64,000 nucleotides of DNA from Pedobacter chitinilyticus (GCF_003313385.1 NZ_QMHN01000009.1:1-64000), one strand, 5' to 3'; shown: positions 53,853-61,604, counted from the first letter of the stretch. The notes: generated by a model from the sequence alone, not told the origin. Program-made: numbers and translations.

Positions 53853-53865
53853 CTTTAGAGTCGAA

Positions 53866-54120
53866 ATGGAAAGACAATTAAGAAAAACAAGAACCGGGTT
53901 AGTAGTAAGCAACAAAATGGATAAATCTGTGGTAGTTGCAGTGGAGCGTAAAGTGAAACACCCGATTTATGGTAAGTTCGTGAAGAAAACTACCAAATTT
54001 ATGGCTCACGACGAGAAAAACGAATGCGGTATCGGTGATACAGTATTGATCATGGAAACTCGTCCATTGAGCAAAAACAAGAACTGGAGATTAGTACAAA
54101 TTTTAGAAAGAGCTAAATAA
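53866..54120 (+). CDS. rpsQ: 30S ribosomal protein uS17
   Basis: The 84-residue product starts MERQLRKTRTGLVVSNKMDK and has the uS17 pattern VAVERKVKHPIYGKFVKKTT and MAHDEKNECGIGDTV. uS17 binds helices 7 and 11 of 16S rRNA. The ATG at 53866 is chosen; the longer frame from 53815 overlaps rpmC. Confidence 0.96.
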   Translation: MERQLRKTRTGLVVSNKMDKSVVVAVERKVKHPIYGKFVKKTTKFMAHDEKNECGIGDTVLIMETRPLSKNKNWRLVQILERAK

Positions 54121-54121
54121 G

Positions 54122-54490
54122 ATGGTACAACAGGAATCAAGATTAAATGTAGCCGACAATAGCGGCGCAAAACAAGTATTGGTGATCCGTGTACTTGGTG
54201 GAACTGGCAAAAGATACGCTTCTATTGGTGACAAAATTGTTGTTACCGTAAAAAGCGCATTGCCTTCTGGTAACATTAAAAAAGGAACTGTTTCTAAAGC
54301 AGTTGTAGTTAGAACTAAAAAAGAAATCCGTCGTAAAGATGGTTCTTATATCCGTTTTGACGACAATGCAGCAGTGTTGTTAAACAACCAAGATGAGCCT
54401 CGTGGCACACGTATCTTTGGCCCAGTAGCAAGAGAACTGCGTGAAAAACAATTCATGAAAATTGTATCATTAGCACCGGAGGTATTATAA
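54122..54490 (+). CDS. rplN: 50S ribosomal protein uL14
   Basis: The 122-residue product MVQQESRLNVADNSGAK... shows the uL14 blocks KQVLVIRVLGGTGKRYASIG, VVVRTKKEIRRKDGSYIRFD and GTRIFGPVARELRE. uL14 is at the subunit interface. It starts one base after rpsQ ends. Confidence 0.98.
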   Translation: MVQQESRLNVADNSGAKQVLVIRVLGGTGKRYASIGDKIVVTVKSALPSGNIKKGTVSKAVVVRTKKEIRRKDGSYIRFDDNAAVLLNNQDEPRGTRIFGPVARELREKQFMKIVSLAPEVL

Positions 54491-54491
54491 A

Positions 54492-54833
54492 ATGGGAAAC
54501 AAAGTTAACAAACCGGCAAAATTAAAGATCCGTAAAGGTGACCTGGTAAAAGTAATTGCTGGCGATTCTAAAGGACAACAAGGTAAAGTACAAGAAGTAC
54601 TTGTATCTCAAAACAGAGTGGTAGTAGAAGGTGTAAACCTTGTATCTAAGCACACTAAGCCAAGCGCTGCTAGCCCAAATGGCGGTATAATTAAAAAAGA
54701 GGCTGCTCTTCATATTTCAAACGTTCAGTTGGTTGATCCAAAATCTGGTAAAACTACTCGTGTTGGCCGTAAATTAAACGCCGACGGGAAATTAGTTAGA
54801 GTTGCTAAAATTTCAGGGGAGGAAATTAAATAA
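54492..54833 (+). CDS. rplX: 50S ribosomal protein uL24
   Basis: The 113-residue product has the KOW motif KGDLVKVIAGDSKGQQGKV and GVNLVSKHTKPSAASPNGGI. uL24 starts large-subunit assembly. It starts one base after rplN and overlaps rplE by one base (TAATG). Confidence 0.97.
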   Translation: MGNKVNKPAKLKIRKGDLVKVIAGDSKGQQGKVQEVLVSQNRVVVEGVNLVSKHTKPSAASPNGGIIKKEAALHISNVQLVDPKSGKTTRVGRKLNADGKLVRVAKISGEEIK

Positions 54834-55399
54834 TGGCATACGTACCAAGATTAAAAAGCAAATATAAAGAGGAAATTGTAGGAGCTTTGAAAGAAAAGTT
54901 CAACTACAAAACTGTGATGCAGGTTCCTAAGTTGCAGAAAATTTCTATCAACCAAGGTGTTGGTCGTTACTCTGTAGCTGACAAAAAGATCATCGATAGC
55001 TCTATCCTTGAATTGTCTACCATTACTGGTCAGCAAGCGGTTAGTGCTAAGTCTAAAAAAGATATCTCAAACTTCAAATTACGTAAAGGTATGCCAGTTG
55101 GTGTACGTGTAACTTTGCGTGACAACAACATGTATGAGTTCTTAGACAGATTGATCTCAGTAGCTTTGCCTCGTATCCGTGATTTCAAAGGGATCAACGA
55201 TAAAGGATTTGATGGAAAAGGTAACTACACTTTAGGTGTTACTGAGCAAATCATTTTCCCAGAGATCAACATCGACAAAATCAACAAGATTTTAGGTATG
55301 GACATTACTTTCGTAACTTCTGCCGGTAGCGATGTTGAAGCGTTGGAACTTTTAAAACAGTTTGGATTACCATTTAAAAATCAAAAAGCAGAACAATAA
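54833..55399 (+). CDS. rplE: 50S ribosomal protein uL5
   Basis: The 188-residue product MAYVPRLKSKYKEEIVGALK contains QVPKLQKISINQGVGRYS, GMPVGVRVTLRDNNMYEFLD and GVTEQIIFPEIN, typical of uL5. uL5 binds 5S rRNA and forms an intersubunit bridge. It overlaps both neighbours by one base, pointing to coupled translation of rplX-rplE-rpsN. Confidence 0.98.
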   Translation: MAYVPRLKSKYKEEIVGALKEKFNYKTVMQVPKLQKISINQGVGRYSVADKKIIDSSILELSTITGQQAVSAKSKKDISNFKLRKGMPVGVRVTLRDNNMYEFLDRLISVALPRIRDFKGINDKGFDGKGNYTLGVTEQIIFPEINIDKINKILGMDITFVTSAGSDVEALELLKQFGLPFKNQKAEQ

Positions 55400-55668
55400 T
55401 GGCAAAAGAAGGAGTAAAAGCTCGCGAAGTTAAACGCCAGAAAATGGTAGCTAAATATGCTGAGAAACGTGCAGCATTGAAAGCAGCCGGCGATTTCGCA
55501 GCATTAGATAAATTACCTAAAAACTCTTCGGCTGTGCGTTTACACAACCGTTGCAAGTTAACTGGCCGTCCTCGTGGTTACATGCGTACCTTCGGTATTT
55601 CAAGGGTAACTTTCCGTGAAATGGCTTTAGAAGGTAAGATACCGGGAGTTAGAAAAGCTAGCTGGTAA
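55399..55668 (+). CDS. rpsN: 30S ribosomal protein uS14, zinc-free form
   Basis: The 89-residue product MAKEGVKAREVKRQKMVAKY... has LHNRCKLTGRPRGYMRTFGI and SRVTFREMALEGKIPGVRKA. Only one cysteine is present, so this is the longer zinc-independent (C-) form of uS14. It is the last gene before an internal promoter at 55689. Confidence 0.97.
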   Translation: MAKEGVKAREVKRQKMVAKYAEKRAALKAAGDFAALDKLPKNSSAVRLHNRCKLTGRPRGYMRTFGISRVTFREMALEGKIPGVRKASW

Positions 55669-55688
55669 TTATTTAAGTGATATAAGTT

Positions 55689-55719
55689 TTTGAGTTATAA
55701 GTTGTAAGTTGTATTTTTG
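55689..55719 (+). promoter_or_regulatory. Internal promoter upstream of rpsH
   Basis: TTTG (55689-55692), a 19-nt spacer and TATTTTTG (55712-55719) match the full Bacteroidota consensus, followed by CAGCCCTTAC. It lies just after rpsN and would drive rpsH onward from a leader of about 110 nt. Confidence 0.85.
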
Positions 55720-55775
55720 CAGCCCTTACAGCTTATGGCTCATTAGCGTATTGCGAAAAAAACAGAATATTAACC

Positions 55776-55820
55776 GATAATAGGTCCAGAAGTCAGGTGA
55801 CGCGTACGGAAACCATTATC
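55776..55820 (+). promoter_or_regulatory. Structured leader upstream of rpsH
   Basis: GATAAT-A-GGT (55776-55785) pairs with ACC-ATTATC (55812-55820), closing a 26-nt internal segment that includes ACGCGTACG-like sequence. It lies within the leader transcribed from the 55689 promoter and could bind a ribosomal protein such as uS8, by analogy only. Confidence 0.4.
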
Positions 55821-55834
55821 ACAATTCAATAAGA

Positions 55835-56233
55835 ATGAATACAGATCCAATAGCGGATTATCTTACAAGATTAAGAAATGCTATCAAAGCAAATCACAGA
55901 ATCGTAGAAATTCCCGCTTCTAACCTAAAAAAAGAAATCACTAAAGTTCTTTTCGACAAAGGTTACATTGCAAACTACAAGTTTGAAGACACTACTGCTC
56001 AAGGAGTAATCAAAATTGCGTTGAAATACAATGCAATCTCTAAAATCCCTGCTATCCGTACGTTAACCCGTATCAGCAAGCCAGGTTTGAGACAGTATGC
56101 AGGCGTTGAAAACATGCCAAGAGTATTAAATGGTTTAGGTATCGCAATCTTATCTACTTCTAAAGGTGTAATGACCGATAAAGAAGCAGCCAAATTGAAC
56201 ATTGGTGGTGAGGTATTGTGTCATGTTTATTAA
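55835..56233 (+). CDS. rpsH: 30S ribosomal protein uS8
   Basis: The 132-residue product MNTDPIADYLTRLRNAIKAN contains LKYNAISKIPAIRTLTRISK and GLGIAILSTSKGVMTDKEA, the uS8 signature. uS8 nucleates the central domain and represses the spc operon in E. coli. Here it is the first gene after an internal promoter. Confidence 0.98.
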   Translation: MNTDPIADYLTRLRNAIKANHRIVEIPASNLKKEITKVLFDKGYIANYKFEDTTAQGVIKIALKYNAISKIPAIRTLTRISKPGLRQYAGVENMPRVLNGLGIAILSTSKGVMTDKEAAKLNIGGEVLCHVY

Positions 56234-56234
56234 T

Positions 56235-56240
56235 AGGAGG
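56235..56240 (+). promoter_or_regulatory. Canonical Shine-Dalgarno sequence of rplF
   Basis: AGGAGG ends 8 bases before the rplF ATG at 56249, the same spacing as at rpsG. These are the only two such sites I found correctly placed in the window. Confidence 0.75.
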
Positions 56241-56248
56241 ATAACGCA

Positions 56249-56806
56249 ATGTCAAGAATAGGAAAAGCCCCAATTAGCATCCCTGCTGGAGTAACCGTTA
56301 CCGTTGATAACAACAATTTAGTAACCGTAAAAGGTCCTAAAGGTGAGTTAACCCAGTTAGTAGATCAAGATATCACTATCTCACAAGAAGAAGGTGTTTT
56401 AACCGTACAACGTCCAACAGATCAAAAAAGACACAGAGCCCTACACGGTTTGTATCGCTCATTGATCAACAACATGGTGGTAGGTGTAACACAAGGTTAT
56501 AAATTAGAGCAAGAATTAGTAGGTGTTGGTTACCGTGCTTCAAATCAAGGTCAAACCTTAGATTTAGTATTAGGTTATTCTCACCACTACGTGTTCCAAT
56601 TACCTCAAGAAATTAAAGTAACGACCACATCAGAAAAAGGTCAAACTCCTAAAATTATTTTAGAGAGCATCGACAAACAATTGATCGGTCAAGTAGCAGC
56701 GAAAATCCGTTCGTTACGTGCTCCAGAGCCTTACAAAGGTAAAGGTATCAAGTTTGTAGGTGAAGTGTTAAGAAGAAAAGCAGGTAAATCAGCTTCTAAA
56801 AAATAA
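56249..56806 (+). CDS. rplF: 50S ribosomal protein uL6
   Basis: The 185-residue product starts MSRIGKAPISIPAGVTV and has two related domains with VGVGYRASNQGQTLDLVLGY and the C-terminal PEPYKGKGIKFVGEVLRRKA-type signature (here APEPYKGKGIKF). uL6 is near the sarcin-ricin loop. It begins with a true Shine-Dalgarno site. Confidence 0.98.
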   Translation: MSRIGKAPISIPAGVTVTVDNNNLVTVKGPKGELTQLVDQDITISQEEGVLTVQRPTDQKRHRALHGLYRSLINNMVVGVTQGYKLEQELVGVGYRASNQGQTLDLVLGYSHHYVFQLPQEIKVTTTSEKGQTPKIILESIDKQLIGQVAAKIRSLRAPEPYKGKGIKFVGEVLRRKAGKSASKK

Positions 56807-56811
56807 TTAAA

Positions 56812-57165
56812 ATGGCAGGAAAAAAATTATCACGCAGAGAGCGTATTAAAAAAGGTATCAGAAAAAGACTTACTGGATCTGAAAACCGTCCACGTTTATC
56901 AGTTTATAGAAGCAATAAAGGTATTTATGCTCAAATCATTAACGATGAAACTGGTAAAACTATAGTTGCAGCATCATCTTTATCTAAAGATTTCAATGCT
57001 TCAGGAAACAAATCTGAGCAATCAGTTGCAGTAGGCAAATTAGTTGCCGAAAAAGCAATTGCAGCTGGTGTTAAAGAAGTTGTTTTCGACAGAAATGGTT
57101 ACCTATACCATGGTCGTGTAAAATCGTTGGCAGAAGGCGCCCGCGAAGCTGGTCTAGTATTTTAA
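56812..57165 (+). CDS. rplR: 50S ribosomal protein uL18
   Basis: The 117-residue product MAGKKLSRRERIKKGIRKRL contains RPRLSVYRSNKGIYAQIIND and VVFDRNGYLYHGRVKSLAEG, the uL18 signature. uL18 binds 5S rRNA with uL5. It lies 5 bases after rplF. Confidence 0.98.
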   Translation: MAGKKLSRRERIKKGIRKRLTGSENRPRLSVYRSNKGIYAQIINDETGKTIVAASSLSKDFNASGNKSEQSVAVGKLVAEKAIAAGVKEVVFDRNGYLYHGRVKSLAEGAREAGLVF

Positions 57166-57182
57166 TCATTAAATAAGATATA

Positions 57183-57701
57183 ATGTCAACTATCAATATA
57201 AAAAGAGTTAAAACTAGCGAGATTGAATTAAAAGATCGCTTAGTGAGCATCCAACGTGTTGCTAAAGTAACCAAAGGTGGTCGTACTTTCAGCTTTTCAG
57301 CTATCGTAGTTGTAGGTGATGAAAACGGCGTTGTAGGTTACGGATTAGGCAAAGCTAAAGAGGTAACTGAAGCTATCGCAAAAGGTGTAGACGATGCAAA
57401 AAAGAACTTGGTAAAAGTTCCTATTTTGAACGGTACTGTACCTCACGAGCAAATCGGTAAATACTCTGGTGGTTTTGTATTAATTAAGCCTGCTGCTGTA
57501 GGTACTGGAGTAATTGCTGGTGGTGCGATGCGTGCCGTACTAGAAAGTGCTGGTATCCACAACGTATTGGCAAAATCAAAAGGTTCATCAAATCCTCACA
57601 ACGTGGTAAAAGCTACAGTTGATGCATTAACTAAAATGCGTGATGCTTACACCGTAGCACAAAACCGTGGTGTTGATTTAAACAAAGTTTTTAACGGATA
57701 A
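57183..57701 (+). CDS. rpsE: 30S ribosomal protein uS5
   Basis: The 172-residue product has the uS5 double-stranded RNA-binding region (VAKVTKGGRTFSFSAIVVVG, GVVGYGLGKAKEVTEAIAKG) and the C-terminal VLAKSKGSSNPHNVVKATV. uS5 is part of the mRNA entry and accuracy centre. It is followed 4 bases later by rpmD. Confidence 0.98.
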   Translation: MSTINIKRVKTSEIELKDRLVSIQRVAKVTKGGRTFSFSAIVVVGDENGVVGYGLGKAKEVTEAIAKGVDDAKKNLVKVPILNGTVPHEQIGKYSGGFVLIKPAAVGTGVIAGGAMRAVLESAGIHNVLAKSKGSSNPHNVVKATVDALTKMRDAYTVAQNRGVDLNKVFNG

Positions 57702-57705
57702 GAAC

Positions 57706-57885
57706 ATGGCGAAAATTAAAATCACTCAGGTAAAAAGCGTTATCGACAGAAGCGAGCGCCAAAAAAGAACCATGAAAGCTTTAGGTTTGAATAAATTAAA
57801 CCAAAGTGTTGAGGTTGAGGCTAATGCTGCAATCATCGGCATGGTTAGAAAAGTTAATCACTTAGTAGCTATCGAAGCTATATAA
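57706..57885 (+). CDS. rpmD: 50S ribosomal protein uL30
   Basis: A 59-codon gene starting MAKIKITQVKSVIDRSERQK and containing TMKALGLNKLNQSVEVE and GMVRKVNHLVAIEAI. It is the expected uL30 between rpsE and rplO and has the normal length. It is followed by a strong hairpin rather than directly by rplO. Confidence 0.96.
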   Translation: MAKIKITQVKSVIDRSERQKRTMKALGLNKLNQSVEVEANAAIIGMVRKVNHLVAIEAI

Positions 57886-57897
57886 TATTATTATCGG

Positions 57898-57934
57898 AAT
57901 TTGCTTAAGATTGATATCTTAGGCAAATTTTTTT
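57898..57934 (+). terminator. Terminator-like hairpin between rpmD and rplO
   Basis: AATTTGCTTAAGAT (57898-57911) pairs with ATCTTAGGCAAATT (57916-57929) over 14 bp with one T-G pair and a TGAT loop, and seven Ts follow. By structure this is a full intrinsic terminator inside the spc operon. No promoter with both consensus elements was found between it and rplO at 57993. Confidence 0.8.
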
Positions 57935-57992
57935 GTTTAATCGTTGTTTCCTGATTAGTGAAAGCGAAGGGGCAACACAATAAGTTTCAAAA

Positions 57993-58439
57993 ATGAACTT
58001 AAGTAATCTAAAACCTGCAAAAGGTTCTGTAAAAACTAGTAAAAGAATAGGTCGTGGTCAAGGTTCTGGTCGTGGCGGTACATCAACTCGTGGTCACAAA
58101 GGAGCTGGTTCACGTTCAGGTCACTCAACTAAGGTTGGTTTCGAAGGTGGTCAAATGCCTTTACAACGTCGTGTGCCTAAAGTTGGTTTCAAACCAATTA
58201 ACCGTACCGAATACGTAGGTGTAAACTTAGACGTATTACAAGGATTAGCAGAAAAATTTAGCTTAACAACCATAAATTTTGCTACATTGCAGGAGCATGG
58301 TTTAGCTTCTAAAAATGACTTGGTAAAAATTTTAGGTCGTGGTGAAGTTAAAGCTAAATTGGAAGTTACAGCTCACGCTTTTTCTGCAAGTGCACAAAAA
58401 GCTATCGAAGCTGCTGGAGGCTCAATCGTAAAACTATAA
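57993..58439 (+). CDS. rplO: 50S ribosomal protein uL15
   Basis: The 148-residue product MNLSNLKPAKGSVKTSKRIG has the Gly/Arg-rich RGQGSGRGGTSTRGHKGAGS and the central GFEGGQMPLQRRVPKVGFK of uL15, and ends in the AAGGSIVKL tail. uL15 is a late-assembly protein. It lies one base before secY. Confidence 0.98.
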   Translation: MNLSNLKPAKGSVKTSKRIGRGQGSGRGGTSTRGHKGAGSRSGHSTKVGFEGGQMPLQRRVPKVGFKPINRTEYVGVNLDVLQGLAEKFSLTTINFATLQEHGLASKNDLVKILGRGEVKAKLEVTAHAFSASAQKAIEAAGGSIVKL

Positions 58440-58440
58440 A

Positions 58441-59781
58441 ATGAAGAAGCTACTTACTACTTTAAGTAATATTTGGAAAATCGAAGAATTAAAAGGGCGT
58501 ATTTTATTTACGCTGATGATTCTTGTAATCTATAGACTTGTTTGTCAAGTGGTATTGCCAGGTGTTGATCCTGCGCAATTATCAAATGAACAAAAATCAG
58601 GGCTATTAGGTTTATTAGATATGTTCGCTGGGGGTGCATTCTCTAAAGCGTCAATCGTTGCGTTAGGGGTAATGCCTTATATCTCTGCCTCAATTGTGGT
58701 GCAGTTATTAGGAATTGCAGTACCTACGTTCCAAAAAATGCAGAAAGAGGGTGAAAGCGGACGTAAAAAATTAACGCAGTATACTCGTTACCTAACGGTG
58801 GCTATTACTATTGTACAAGCAGTTGGTTACGTGAAAACACAAATTACCCCAGAGGCAATTGTGATCGATCATACCATATTCTATTTCTTGTCGGCGGTAG
58901 TGCTTACAGCAGGTACTTTATTTGTGATGTGGTTAGGCGAAAAAATTACTGATAAAGGTATCGGTAATGGTACGTCTTTAATCATCATGGTAGGTATCAT
59001 CGCTCGTTTGCCTGTTGCAATCAGCCAAGAAATCAGCTCTGTATTTGCAGGTAATGACGGCGGTTTAATTAGATTGGTATTGGAGATTGTAGCTTTGTAT
59101 GCAATCATCATGTTCACAATCCTAATTGTACAAGGTGTTCGTAAAGTGCCTGTACAATATGCTAAGCGTATTGTAGGTAACAAACAAGTAGGTGGCGTTA
59201 GACAATACATTCCGTTGAAGGTAAATGCAGCTGGTGTAATGCCAATCATCTTTGCGCAGGCTTTGATGTTTGTTCCAAGCGCATTAATCGGACTATTCCC
59301 TAATTTGCAGGAAAGTTGGTTACACCAATATTCGGATATTACTTCGTTAACTTATAGTTTAACGTTTGCGTTTTTAATTATTGCATTCACATTCTTCTAT
59401 ACAGCAATTACCGTTAACCCAACTCAAATGTCTGACGACATGAAGAAAAATGGTGGCTTCATTCCAGGGGTAAAACCAGGATTGGCTACATCATCTTTCA
59501 TTGATGAGGTAATTTCTAAGATCACTTTCCCAGGATCGTTGTTCTTAGCAGCTATCGCTATTCTTCCGTCACTTGCCGTTAAAGTTGGTATTCAACAAGA
59601 GTTTGCCCATTTCTTTGGCGGTACTTCATTGTTGATTTTGGTAGGGGTAGTATTAGATACTTTGCAACAAATTGAAAGCTATTTATTAATGCGTCACTAC
59701 GATGGTTTAATGAAAACAGGAAGAGTAACCGGACGTTCGGGAGTTCCAACTGTAACAAGTACCAGCGGAGCGGCATTATAA
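58441..59781 (+). CDS. secY: Protein translocase subunit SecY
   Basis: The 446-residue protein has ten membrane segments in the usual pattern. Recognisable blocks are LGLLDMFAGGAFSKASIVAL, LGVMPYISASIVVQLL (plug and TM2 region), GEKITDKGIGNGTSLIIMVG and KVPVQYAKRIVG. The late loop NPTQMSDDMKKNGGFIPGVK is also SecY-typical. It is the channel of the Sec pathway in the inner membrane. It sits in its conserved place after rplO and before map. Confidence 0.98.
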   Translation: MKKLLTTLSNIWKIEELKGRILFTLMILVIYRLVCQVVLPGVDPAQLSNEQKSGLLGLLDMFAGGAFSKASIVALGVMPYISASIVVQLLGIAVPTFQKMQKEGESGRKKLTQYTRYLTVAITIVQAVGYVKTQITPEAIVIDHTIFYFLSAVVLTAGTLFVMWLGEKITDKGIGNGTSLIIMVGIIARLPVAISQEISSVFAGNDGGLIRLVLEIVALYAIIMFTILIVQGVRKVPVQYAKRIVGNKQVGGVRQYIPLKVNAAGVMPIIFAQALMFVPSALIGLFPNLQESWLHQYSDITSLTYSLTFAFLIIAFTFFYTAITVNPTQMSDDMKKNGGFIPGVKPGLATSSFIDEVISKITFPGSLFLAAIAILPSLAVKVGIQQEFAHFFGGTSLLILVGVVLDTLQQIESYLLMRHYDGLMKTGRVTGRSGVPTVTSTSGAAL

Positions 59782-59801
59782 GCAAGCGACGATAAGATTG
59801 C

Positions 59802-60587
59802 ATGTCTAAGATCCATTACAAATCTCAAGAAGAAATTGAGCTAATTAGGGAAAGTTCACTACTGGTTTCGAAAACCCTTGCCGAAGTGGCCAAGGTAATC
59901 AAACCAGGAATTACAACCATATCATTAGATAAGCTGGCATACGAGTTCATCAAAGATCACGGAGCTGTGCCAGCTTTTCTTAATTACGGTGGTTTCCCTA
60001 ATTCTCTTTGCATTTCTCCAAACGAACAAGTCGTTCATGGCTTTCCTAACGATTATGTCATCCAAGAGGGTGATTTGATATCGGTAGATTGCGGCGTAAT
60101 CAAGAACAACTATTTCGGCGACTCAGCCTACACTTTCTCTATTGGCGAAATCAATGAGGACCGTAAGAAACTGGTAAAGGTTACTCAAGAATGTTTAGCC
60201 TTTGCAATTGAAAAAGCGGTGGTAGGTATGCGTATAGGCGATATCGCCCATGCTGTACAAGCCCATGCCGAAGCTAACGGTTTTGGAGTGGTAAGAGAAT
60301 TGGTAGGACATGGGGTTGGCGTTCAGCTTCACGAAAAACCAGAAGTTCCCAACTACGGTAAACGCGGCAGCGGAATGAAACTGGAAGAAGGAATGGTGTT
60401 AGCCATTGAACCCATGATCAACGCCGGAACAGCAGCAGTTAAATTCTGGTCAGATGGTTGGACGGTAACAACAAAAGACAATAAGCCATCGGCACATTTT
60501 GAACACACTGTTGCAATTAAAAAGGGTAAAGCAGACGTTTTAAGCACTTTTTCGGTAATAGAAGAAGTTTTAAAAGAAAAAAGTTAA
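59802..60587 (+). CDS. map: Type I methionine aminopeptidase
   Basis: The 261-residue enzyme removes the N-terminal methionine from new proteins. The metal ligands are visible: SVDCG with the first Asp, FGDSAYTFS with the second, ELVGHGVGVQLHE with the histidine, AIEPMINAG and HFEHTVAI with the two glutamates. The substrate-pocket histidine is in VVHGFPND. Its place between secY and infA is standard. Confidence 0.98.
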   Translation: MSKIHYKSQEEIELIRESSLLVSKTLAEVAKVIKPGITTISLDKLAYEFIKDHGAVPAFLNYGGFPNSLCISPNEQVVHGFPNDYVIQEGDLISVDCGVIKNNYFGDSAYTFSIGEINEDRKKLVKVTQECLAFAIEKAVVGMRIGDIAHAVQAHAEANGFGVVRELVGHGVGVQLHEKPEVPNYGKRGSGMKLEEGMVLAIEPMINAGTAAVKFWSDGWTVTTKDNKPSAHFEHTVAIKKGKADVLSTFSVIEEVLKEKS

Positions 60588-60606
60588 AAATTTCAAAAAA
60601 AATATT

Positions 60607-60614
60607 TAATTTTG
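60607..60614 (+). promoter_or_regulatory. Probable -7 box of an infA promoter
   Basis: TAATTTTG fits TAnnTTTG and is followed by CAACCCTGTT, close to the downstream sequence of the three stronger ribosomal promoters. The -33 position has no TTTG, so the promoter is weaker or partly degenerate. It lies 46 bases before infA. Confidence 0.6.
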
Positions 60615-60659
60615 CAACCCTGTTTAGTGGACAGCTAATTAAGTAAAAATCAATAGAAT

Positions 60660-60878
60660 ATGGCTAAACAAGCCTCAATTGAGCAAGACGGAGTAATAAA
60701 AGAAGCATTATCGAATGCAATGTTCAGGGTAGAACTTGAAAATGGACATGAGATTATTGCACATATATCAGGTAAAATGAGGATGCACTACATCAAAATT
60801 TTACCTGGAGACAAAGTAAAATTGGAGATGTCACCTTATGATTTAACAAAAGGTAGAATTACCTATAGATACAAATAA
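60660..60878 (+). CDS. infA: Translation initiation factor IF-1
   Basis: The 72-residue product MAKQASIEQDGVIKEALSNA shows the OB-fold blocks FRVELENGHEIIAHISGKMR and LPGDKVKLEMSPYDLTKGRI. IF-1 binds the A site of the 30S subunit during initiation. It has its own probable promoter and is followed by an unexplained 25-codon frame before rpmJ. Confidence 0.98.
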   Translation: MAKQASIEQDGVIKEALSNAMFRVELENGHEIIAHISGKMRMHYIKILPGDKVKLEMSPYDLTKGRITYRYK

Positions 60879-60879
60879 A

Positions 60880-60957
60880 ATGAAACCATCACAAGCAACC
60901 GTCTTCGATTTTAAAACTGCTTGTGAGAGCTTCATTACTAAAGAGAGAAATAAATAA
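60880..60957 (+). CDS. Candidate 25-residue microprotein between infA and rpmJ
   Basis: A complete frame from ATG to TAA begins one base after the infA stop and ends 4 bases before rpmJ. It encodes MKPSQATVFDFKTACESF followed by ITKERNK. The tight packing on both sides is like its neighbours'. No family is known to me. It could be a real small gene, a translational coupler for rpmJ, or chance. Confidence 0.4.
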   Translation: MKPSQATVFDFKTACESFITKERNK

Positions 60958-60961
60958 AGCA

Positions 60962-61078
60962 ATGAAAGTTAGGTCATCAATTAAAAAACGTAGTGCTGAT
61001 TGTAAGGTTATTCGTCGCAATGGCAAACTTTACGTAATCAACAAGAAAAACCCTAAGTTTAAACAACGTCAAGGTTAA
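60962..61078 (+). CDS. rpmJ: 50S ribosomal protein bL36, zinc-free form
   Basis: The 38-codon gene MKVRSSIKKRSADCKVIRRN ends NPKFKQRQG, the bL36 signature. Of the four zinc ligands in the metal-binding form only one cysteine (C14) remains, so this is the C- form. Confidence 0.96.
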   Translation: MKVRSSIKKRSADCKVIRRNGKLYVINKKNPKFKQRQG

Positions 61079-61105
61079 TTAAAAACATTTGGATCGATCC
61101 CGTAC

Positions 61106-61122
61106 AACGGTGGCCCGCCGTT
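61106..61122 (+). promoter_or_regulatory. GC-rich hairpin in rpsM leader
   Basis: AACGG (61106-61110) pairs with CCGTT (61118-61122) with a GC-rich centre, in an otherwise AT-rich 73-nt spacer between rpmJ and rpsM. In E. coli uS4 binds the rpsM leader to control the alpha operon; a link here is only a possibility. Confidence 0.35.
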
Positions 61123-61151
61123 CGGTCGTTCATTAAAAACAATTTACAAAT

Positions 61152-61529
61152 ATGGCAAGGATATCAGGTATTGATTTACCAAGAAACAAGAGAGGCGAGA
61201 TCGGACTAACTTACATCTATGGTGTAGGTAGATCAACTGCTCAAGACATTTTGACCCAAGCAGGGATCGATTTCAACAAAAAAGTACAAGATTGGTCAGA
61301 CGATGAATTGTCTGCAATCCGTACCATCATCAACGACCAAATCAAAGTAGAAGGTGCTTTGCGTTCAGAAGTTCAATTAAACATCAAACGTTTAATGGAT
61401 ATCGGTTGCTACAGAGGTCTTCGTCACAGAAAAGGTTTGCCAGTTCGTGGTCAACGTACTAAAAACAACTCTCGTACCCGTAAAGGAAAGAGAAAAACAG
61501 TTGCTAACAAGAAAAAAGCATCTAAATAA
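61152..61529 (+). CDS. rpsM: 30S ribosomal protein uS13
   Basis: The 125-residue product MARISGIDLPRNKRGEIGLT contains YIYGVGRSTAQDILTQAGID and GLRHRKGLPVRGQRTKNNSR. uS13 contacts P-site tRNA and 50S bridges. Its basic tail is normal. First gene of the alpha operon part. Confidence 0.98.
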   Translation: MARISGIDLPRNKRGEIGLTYIYGVGRSTAQDILTQAGIDFNKKVQDWSDDELSAIRTIINDQIKVEGALRSEVQLNIKRLMDIGCYRGLRHRKGLPVRGQRTKNNSRTRKGKRKTVANKKKASK

Positions 61530-61604
61530 TAATTAGATTACAGATTTACGGTAGGGGATTACTGAGTTAGTTCAAGTTCGTAAGTCAAATCGTTAAAAAA
61601 TAAC

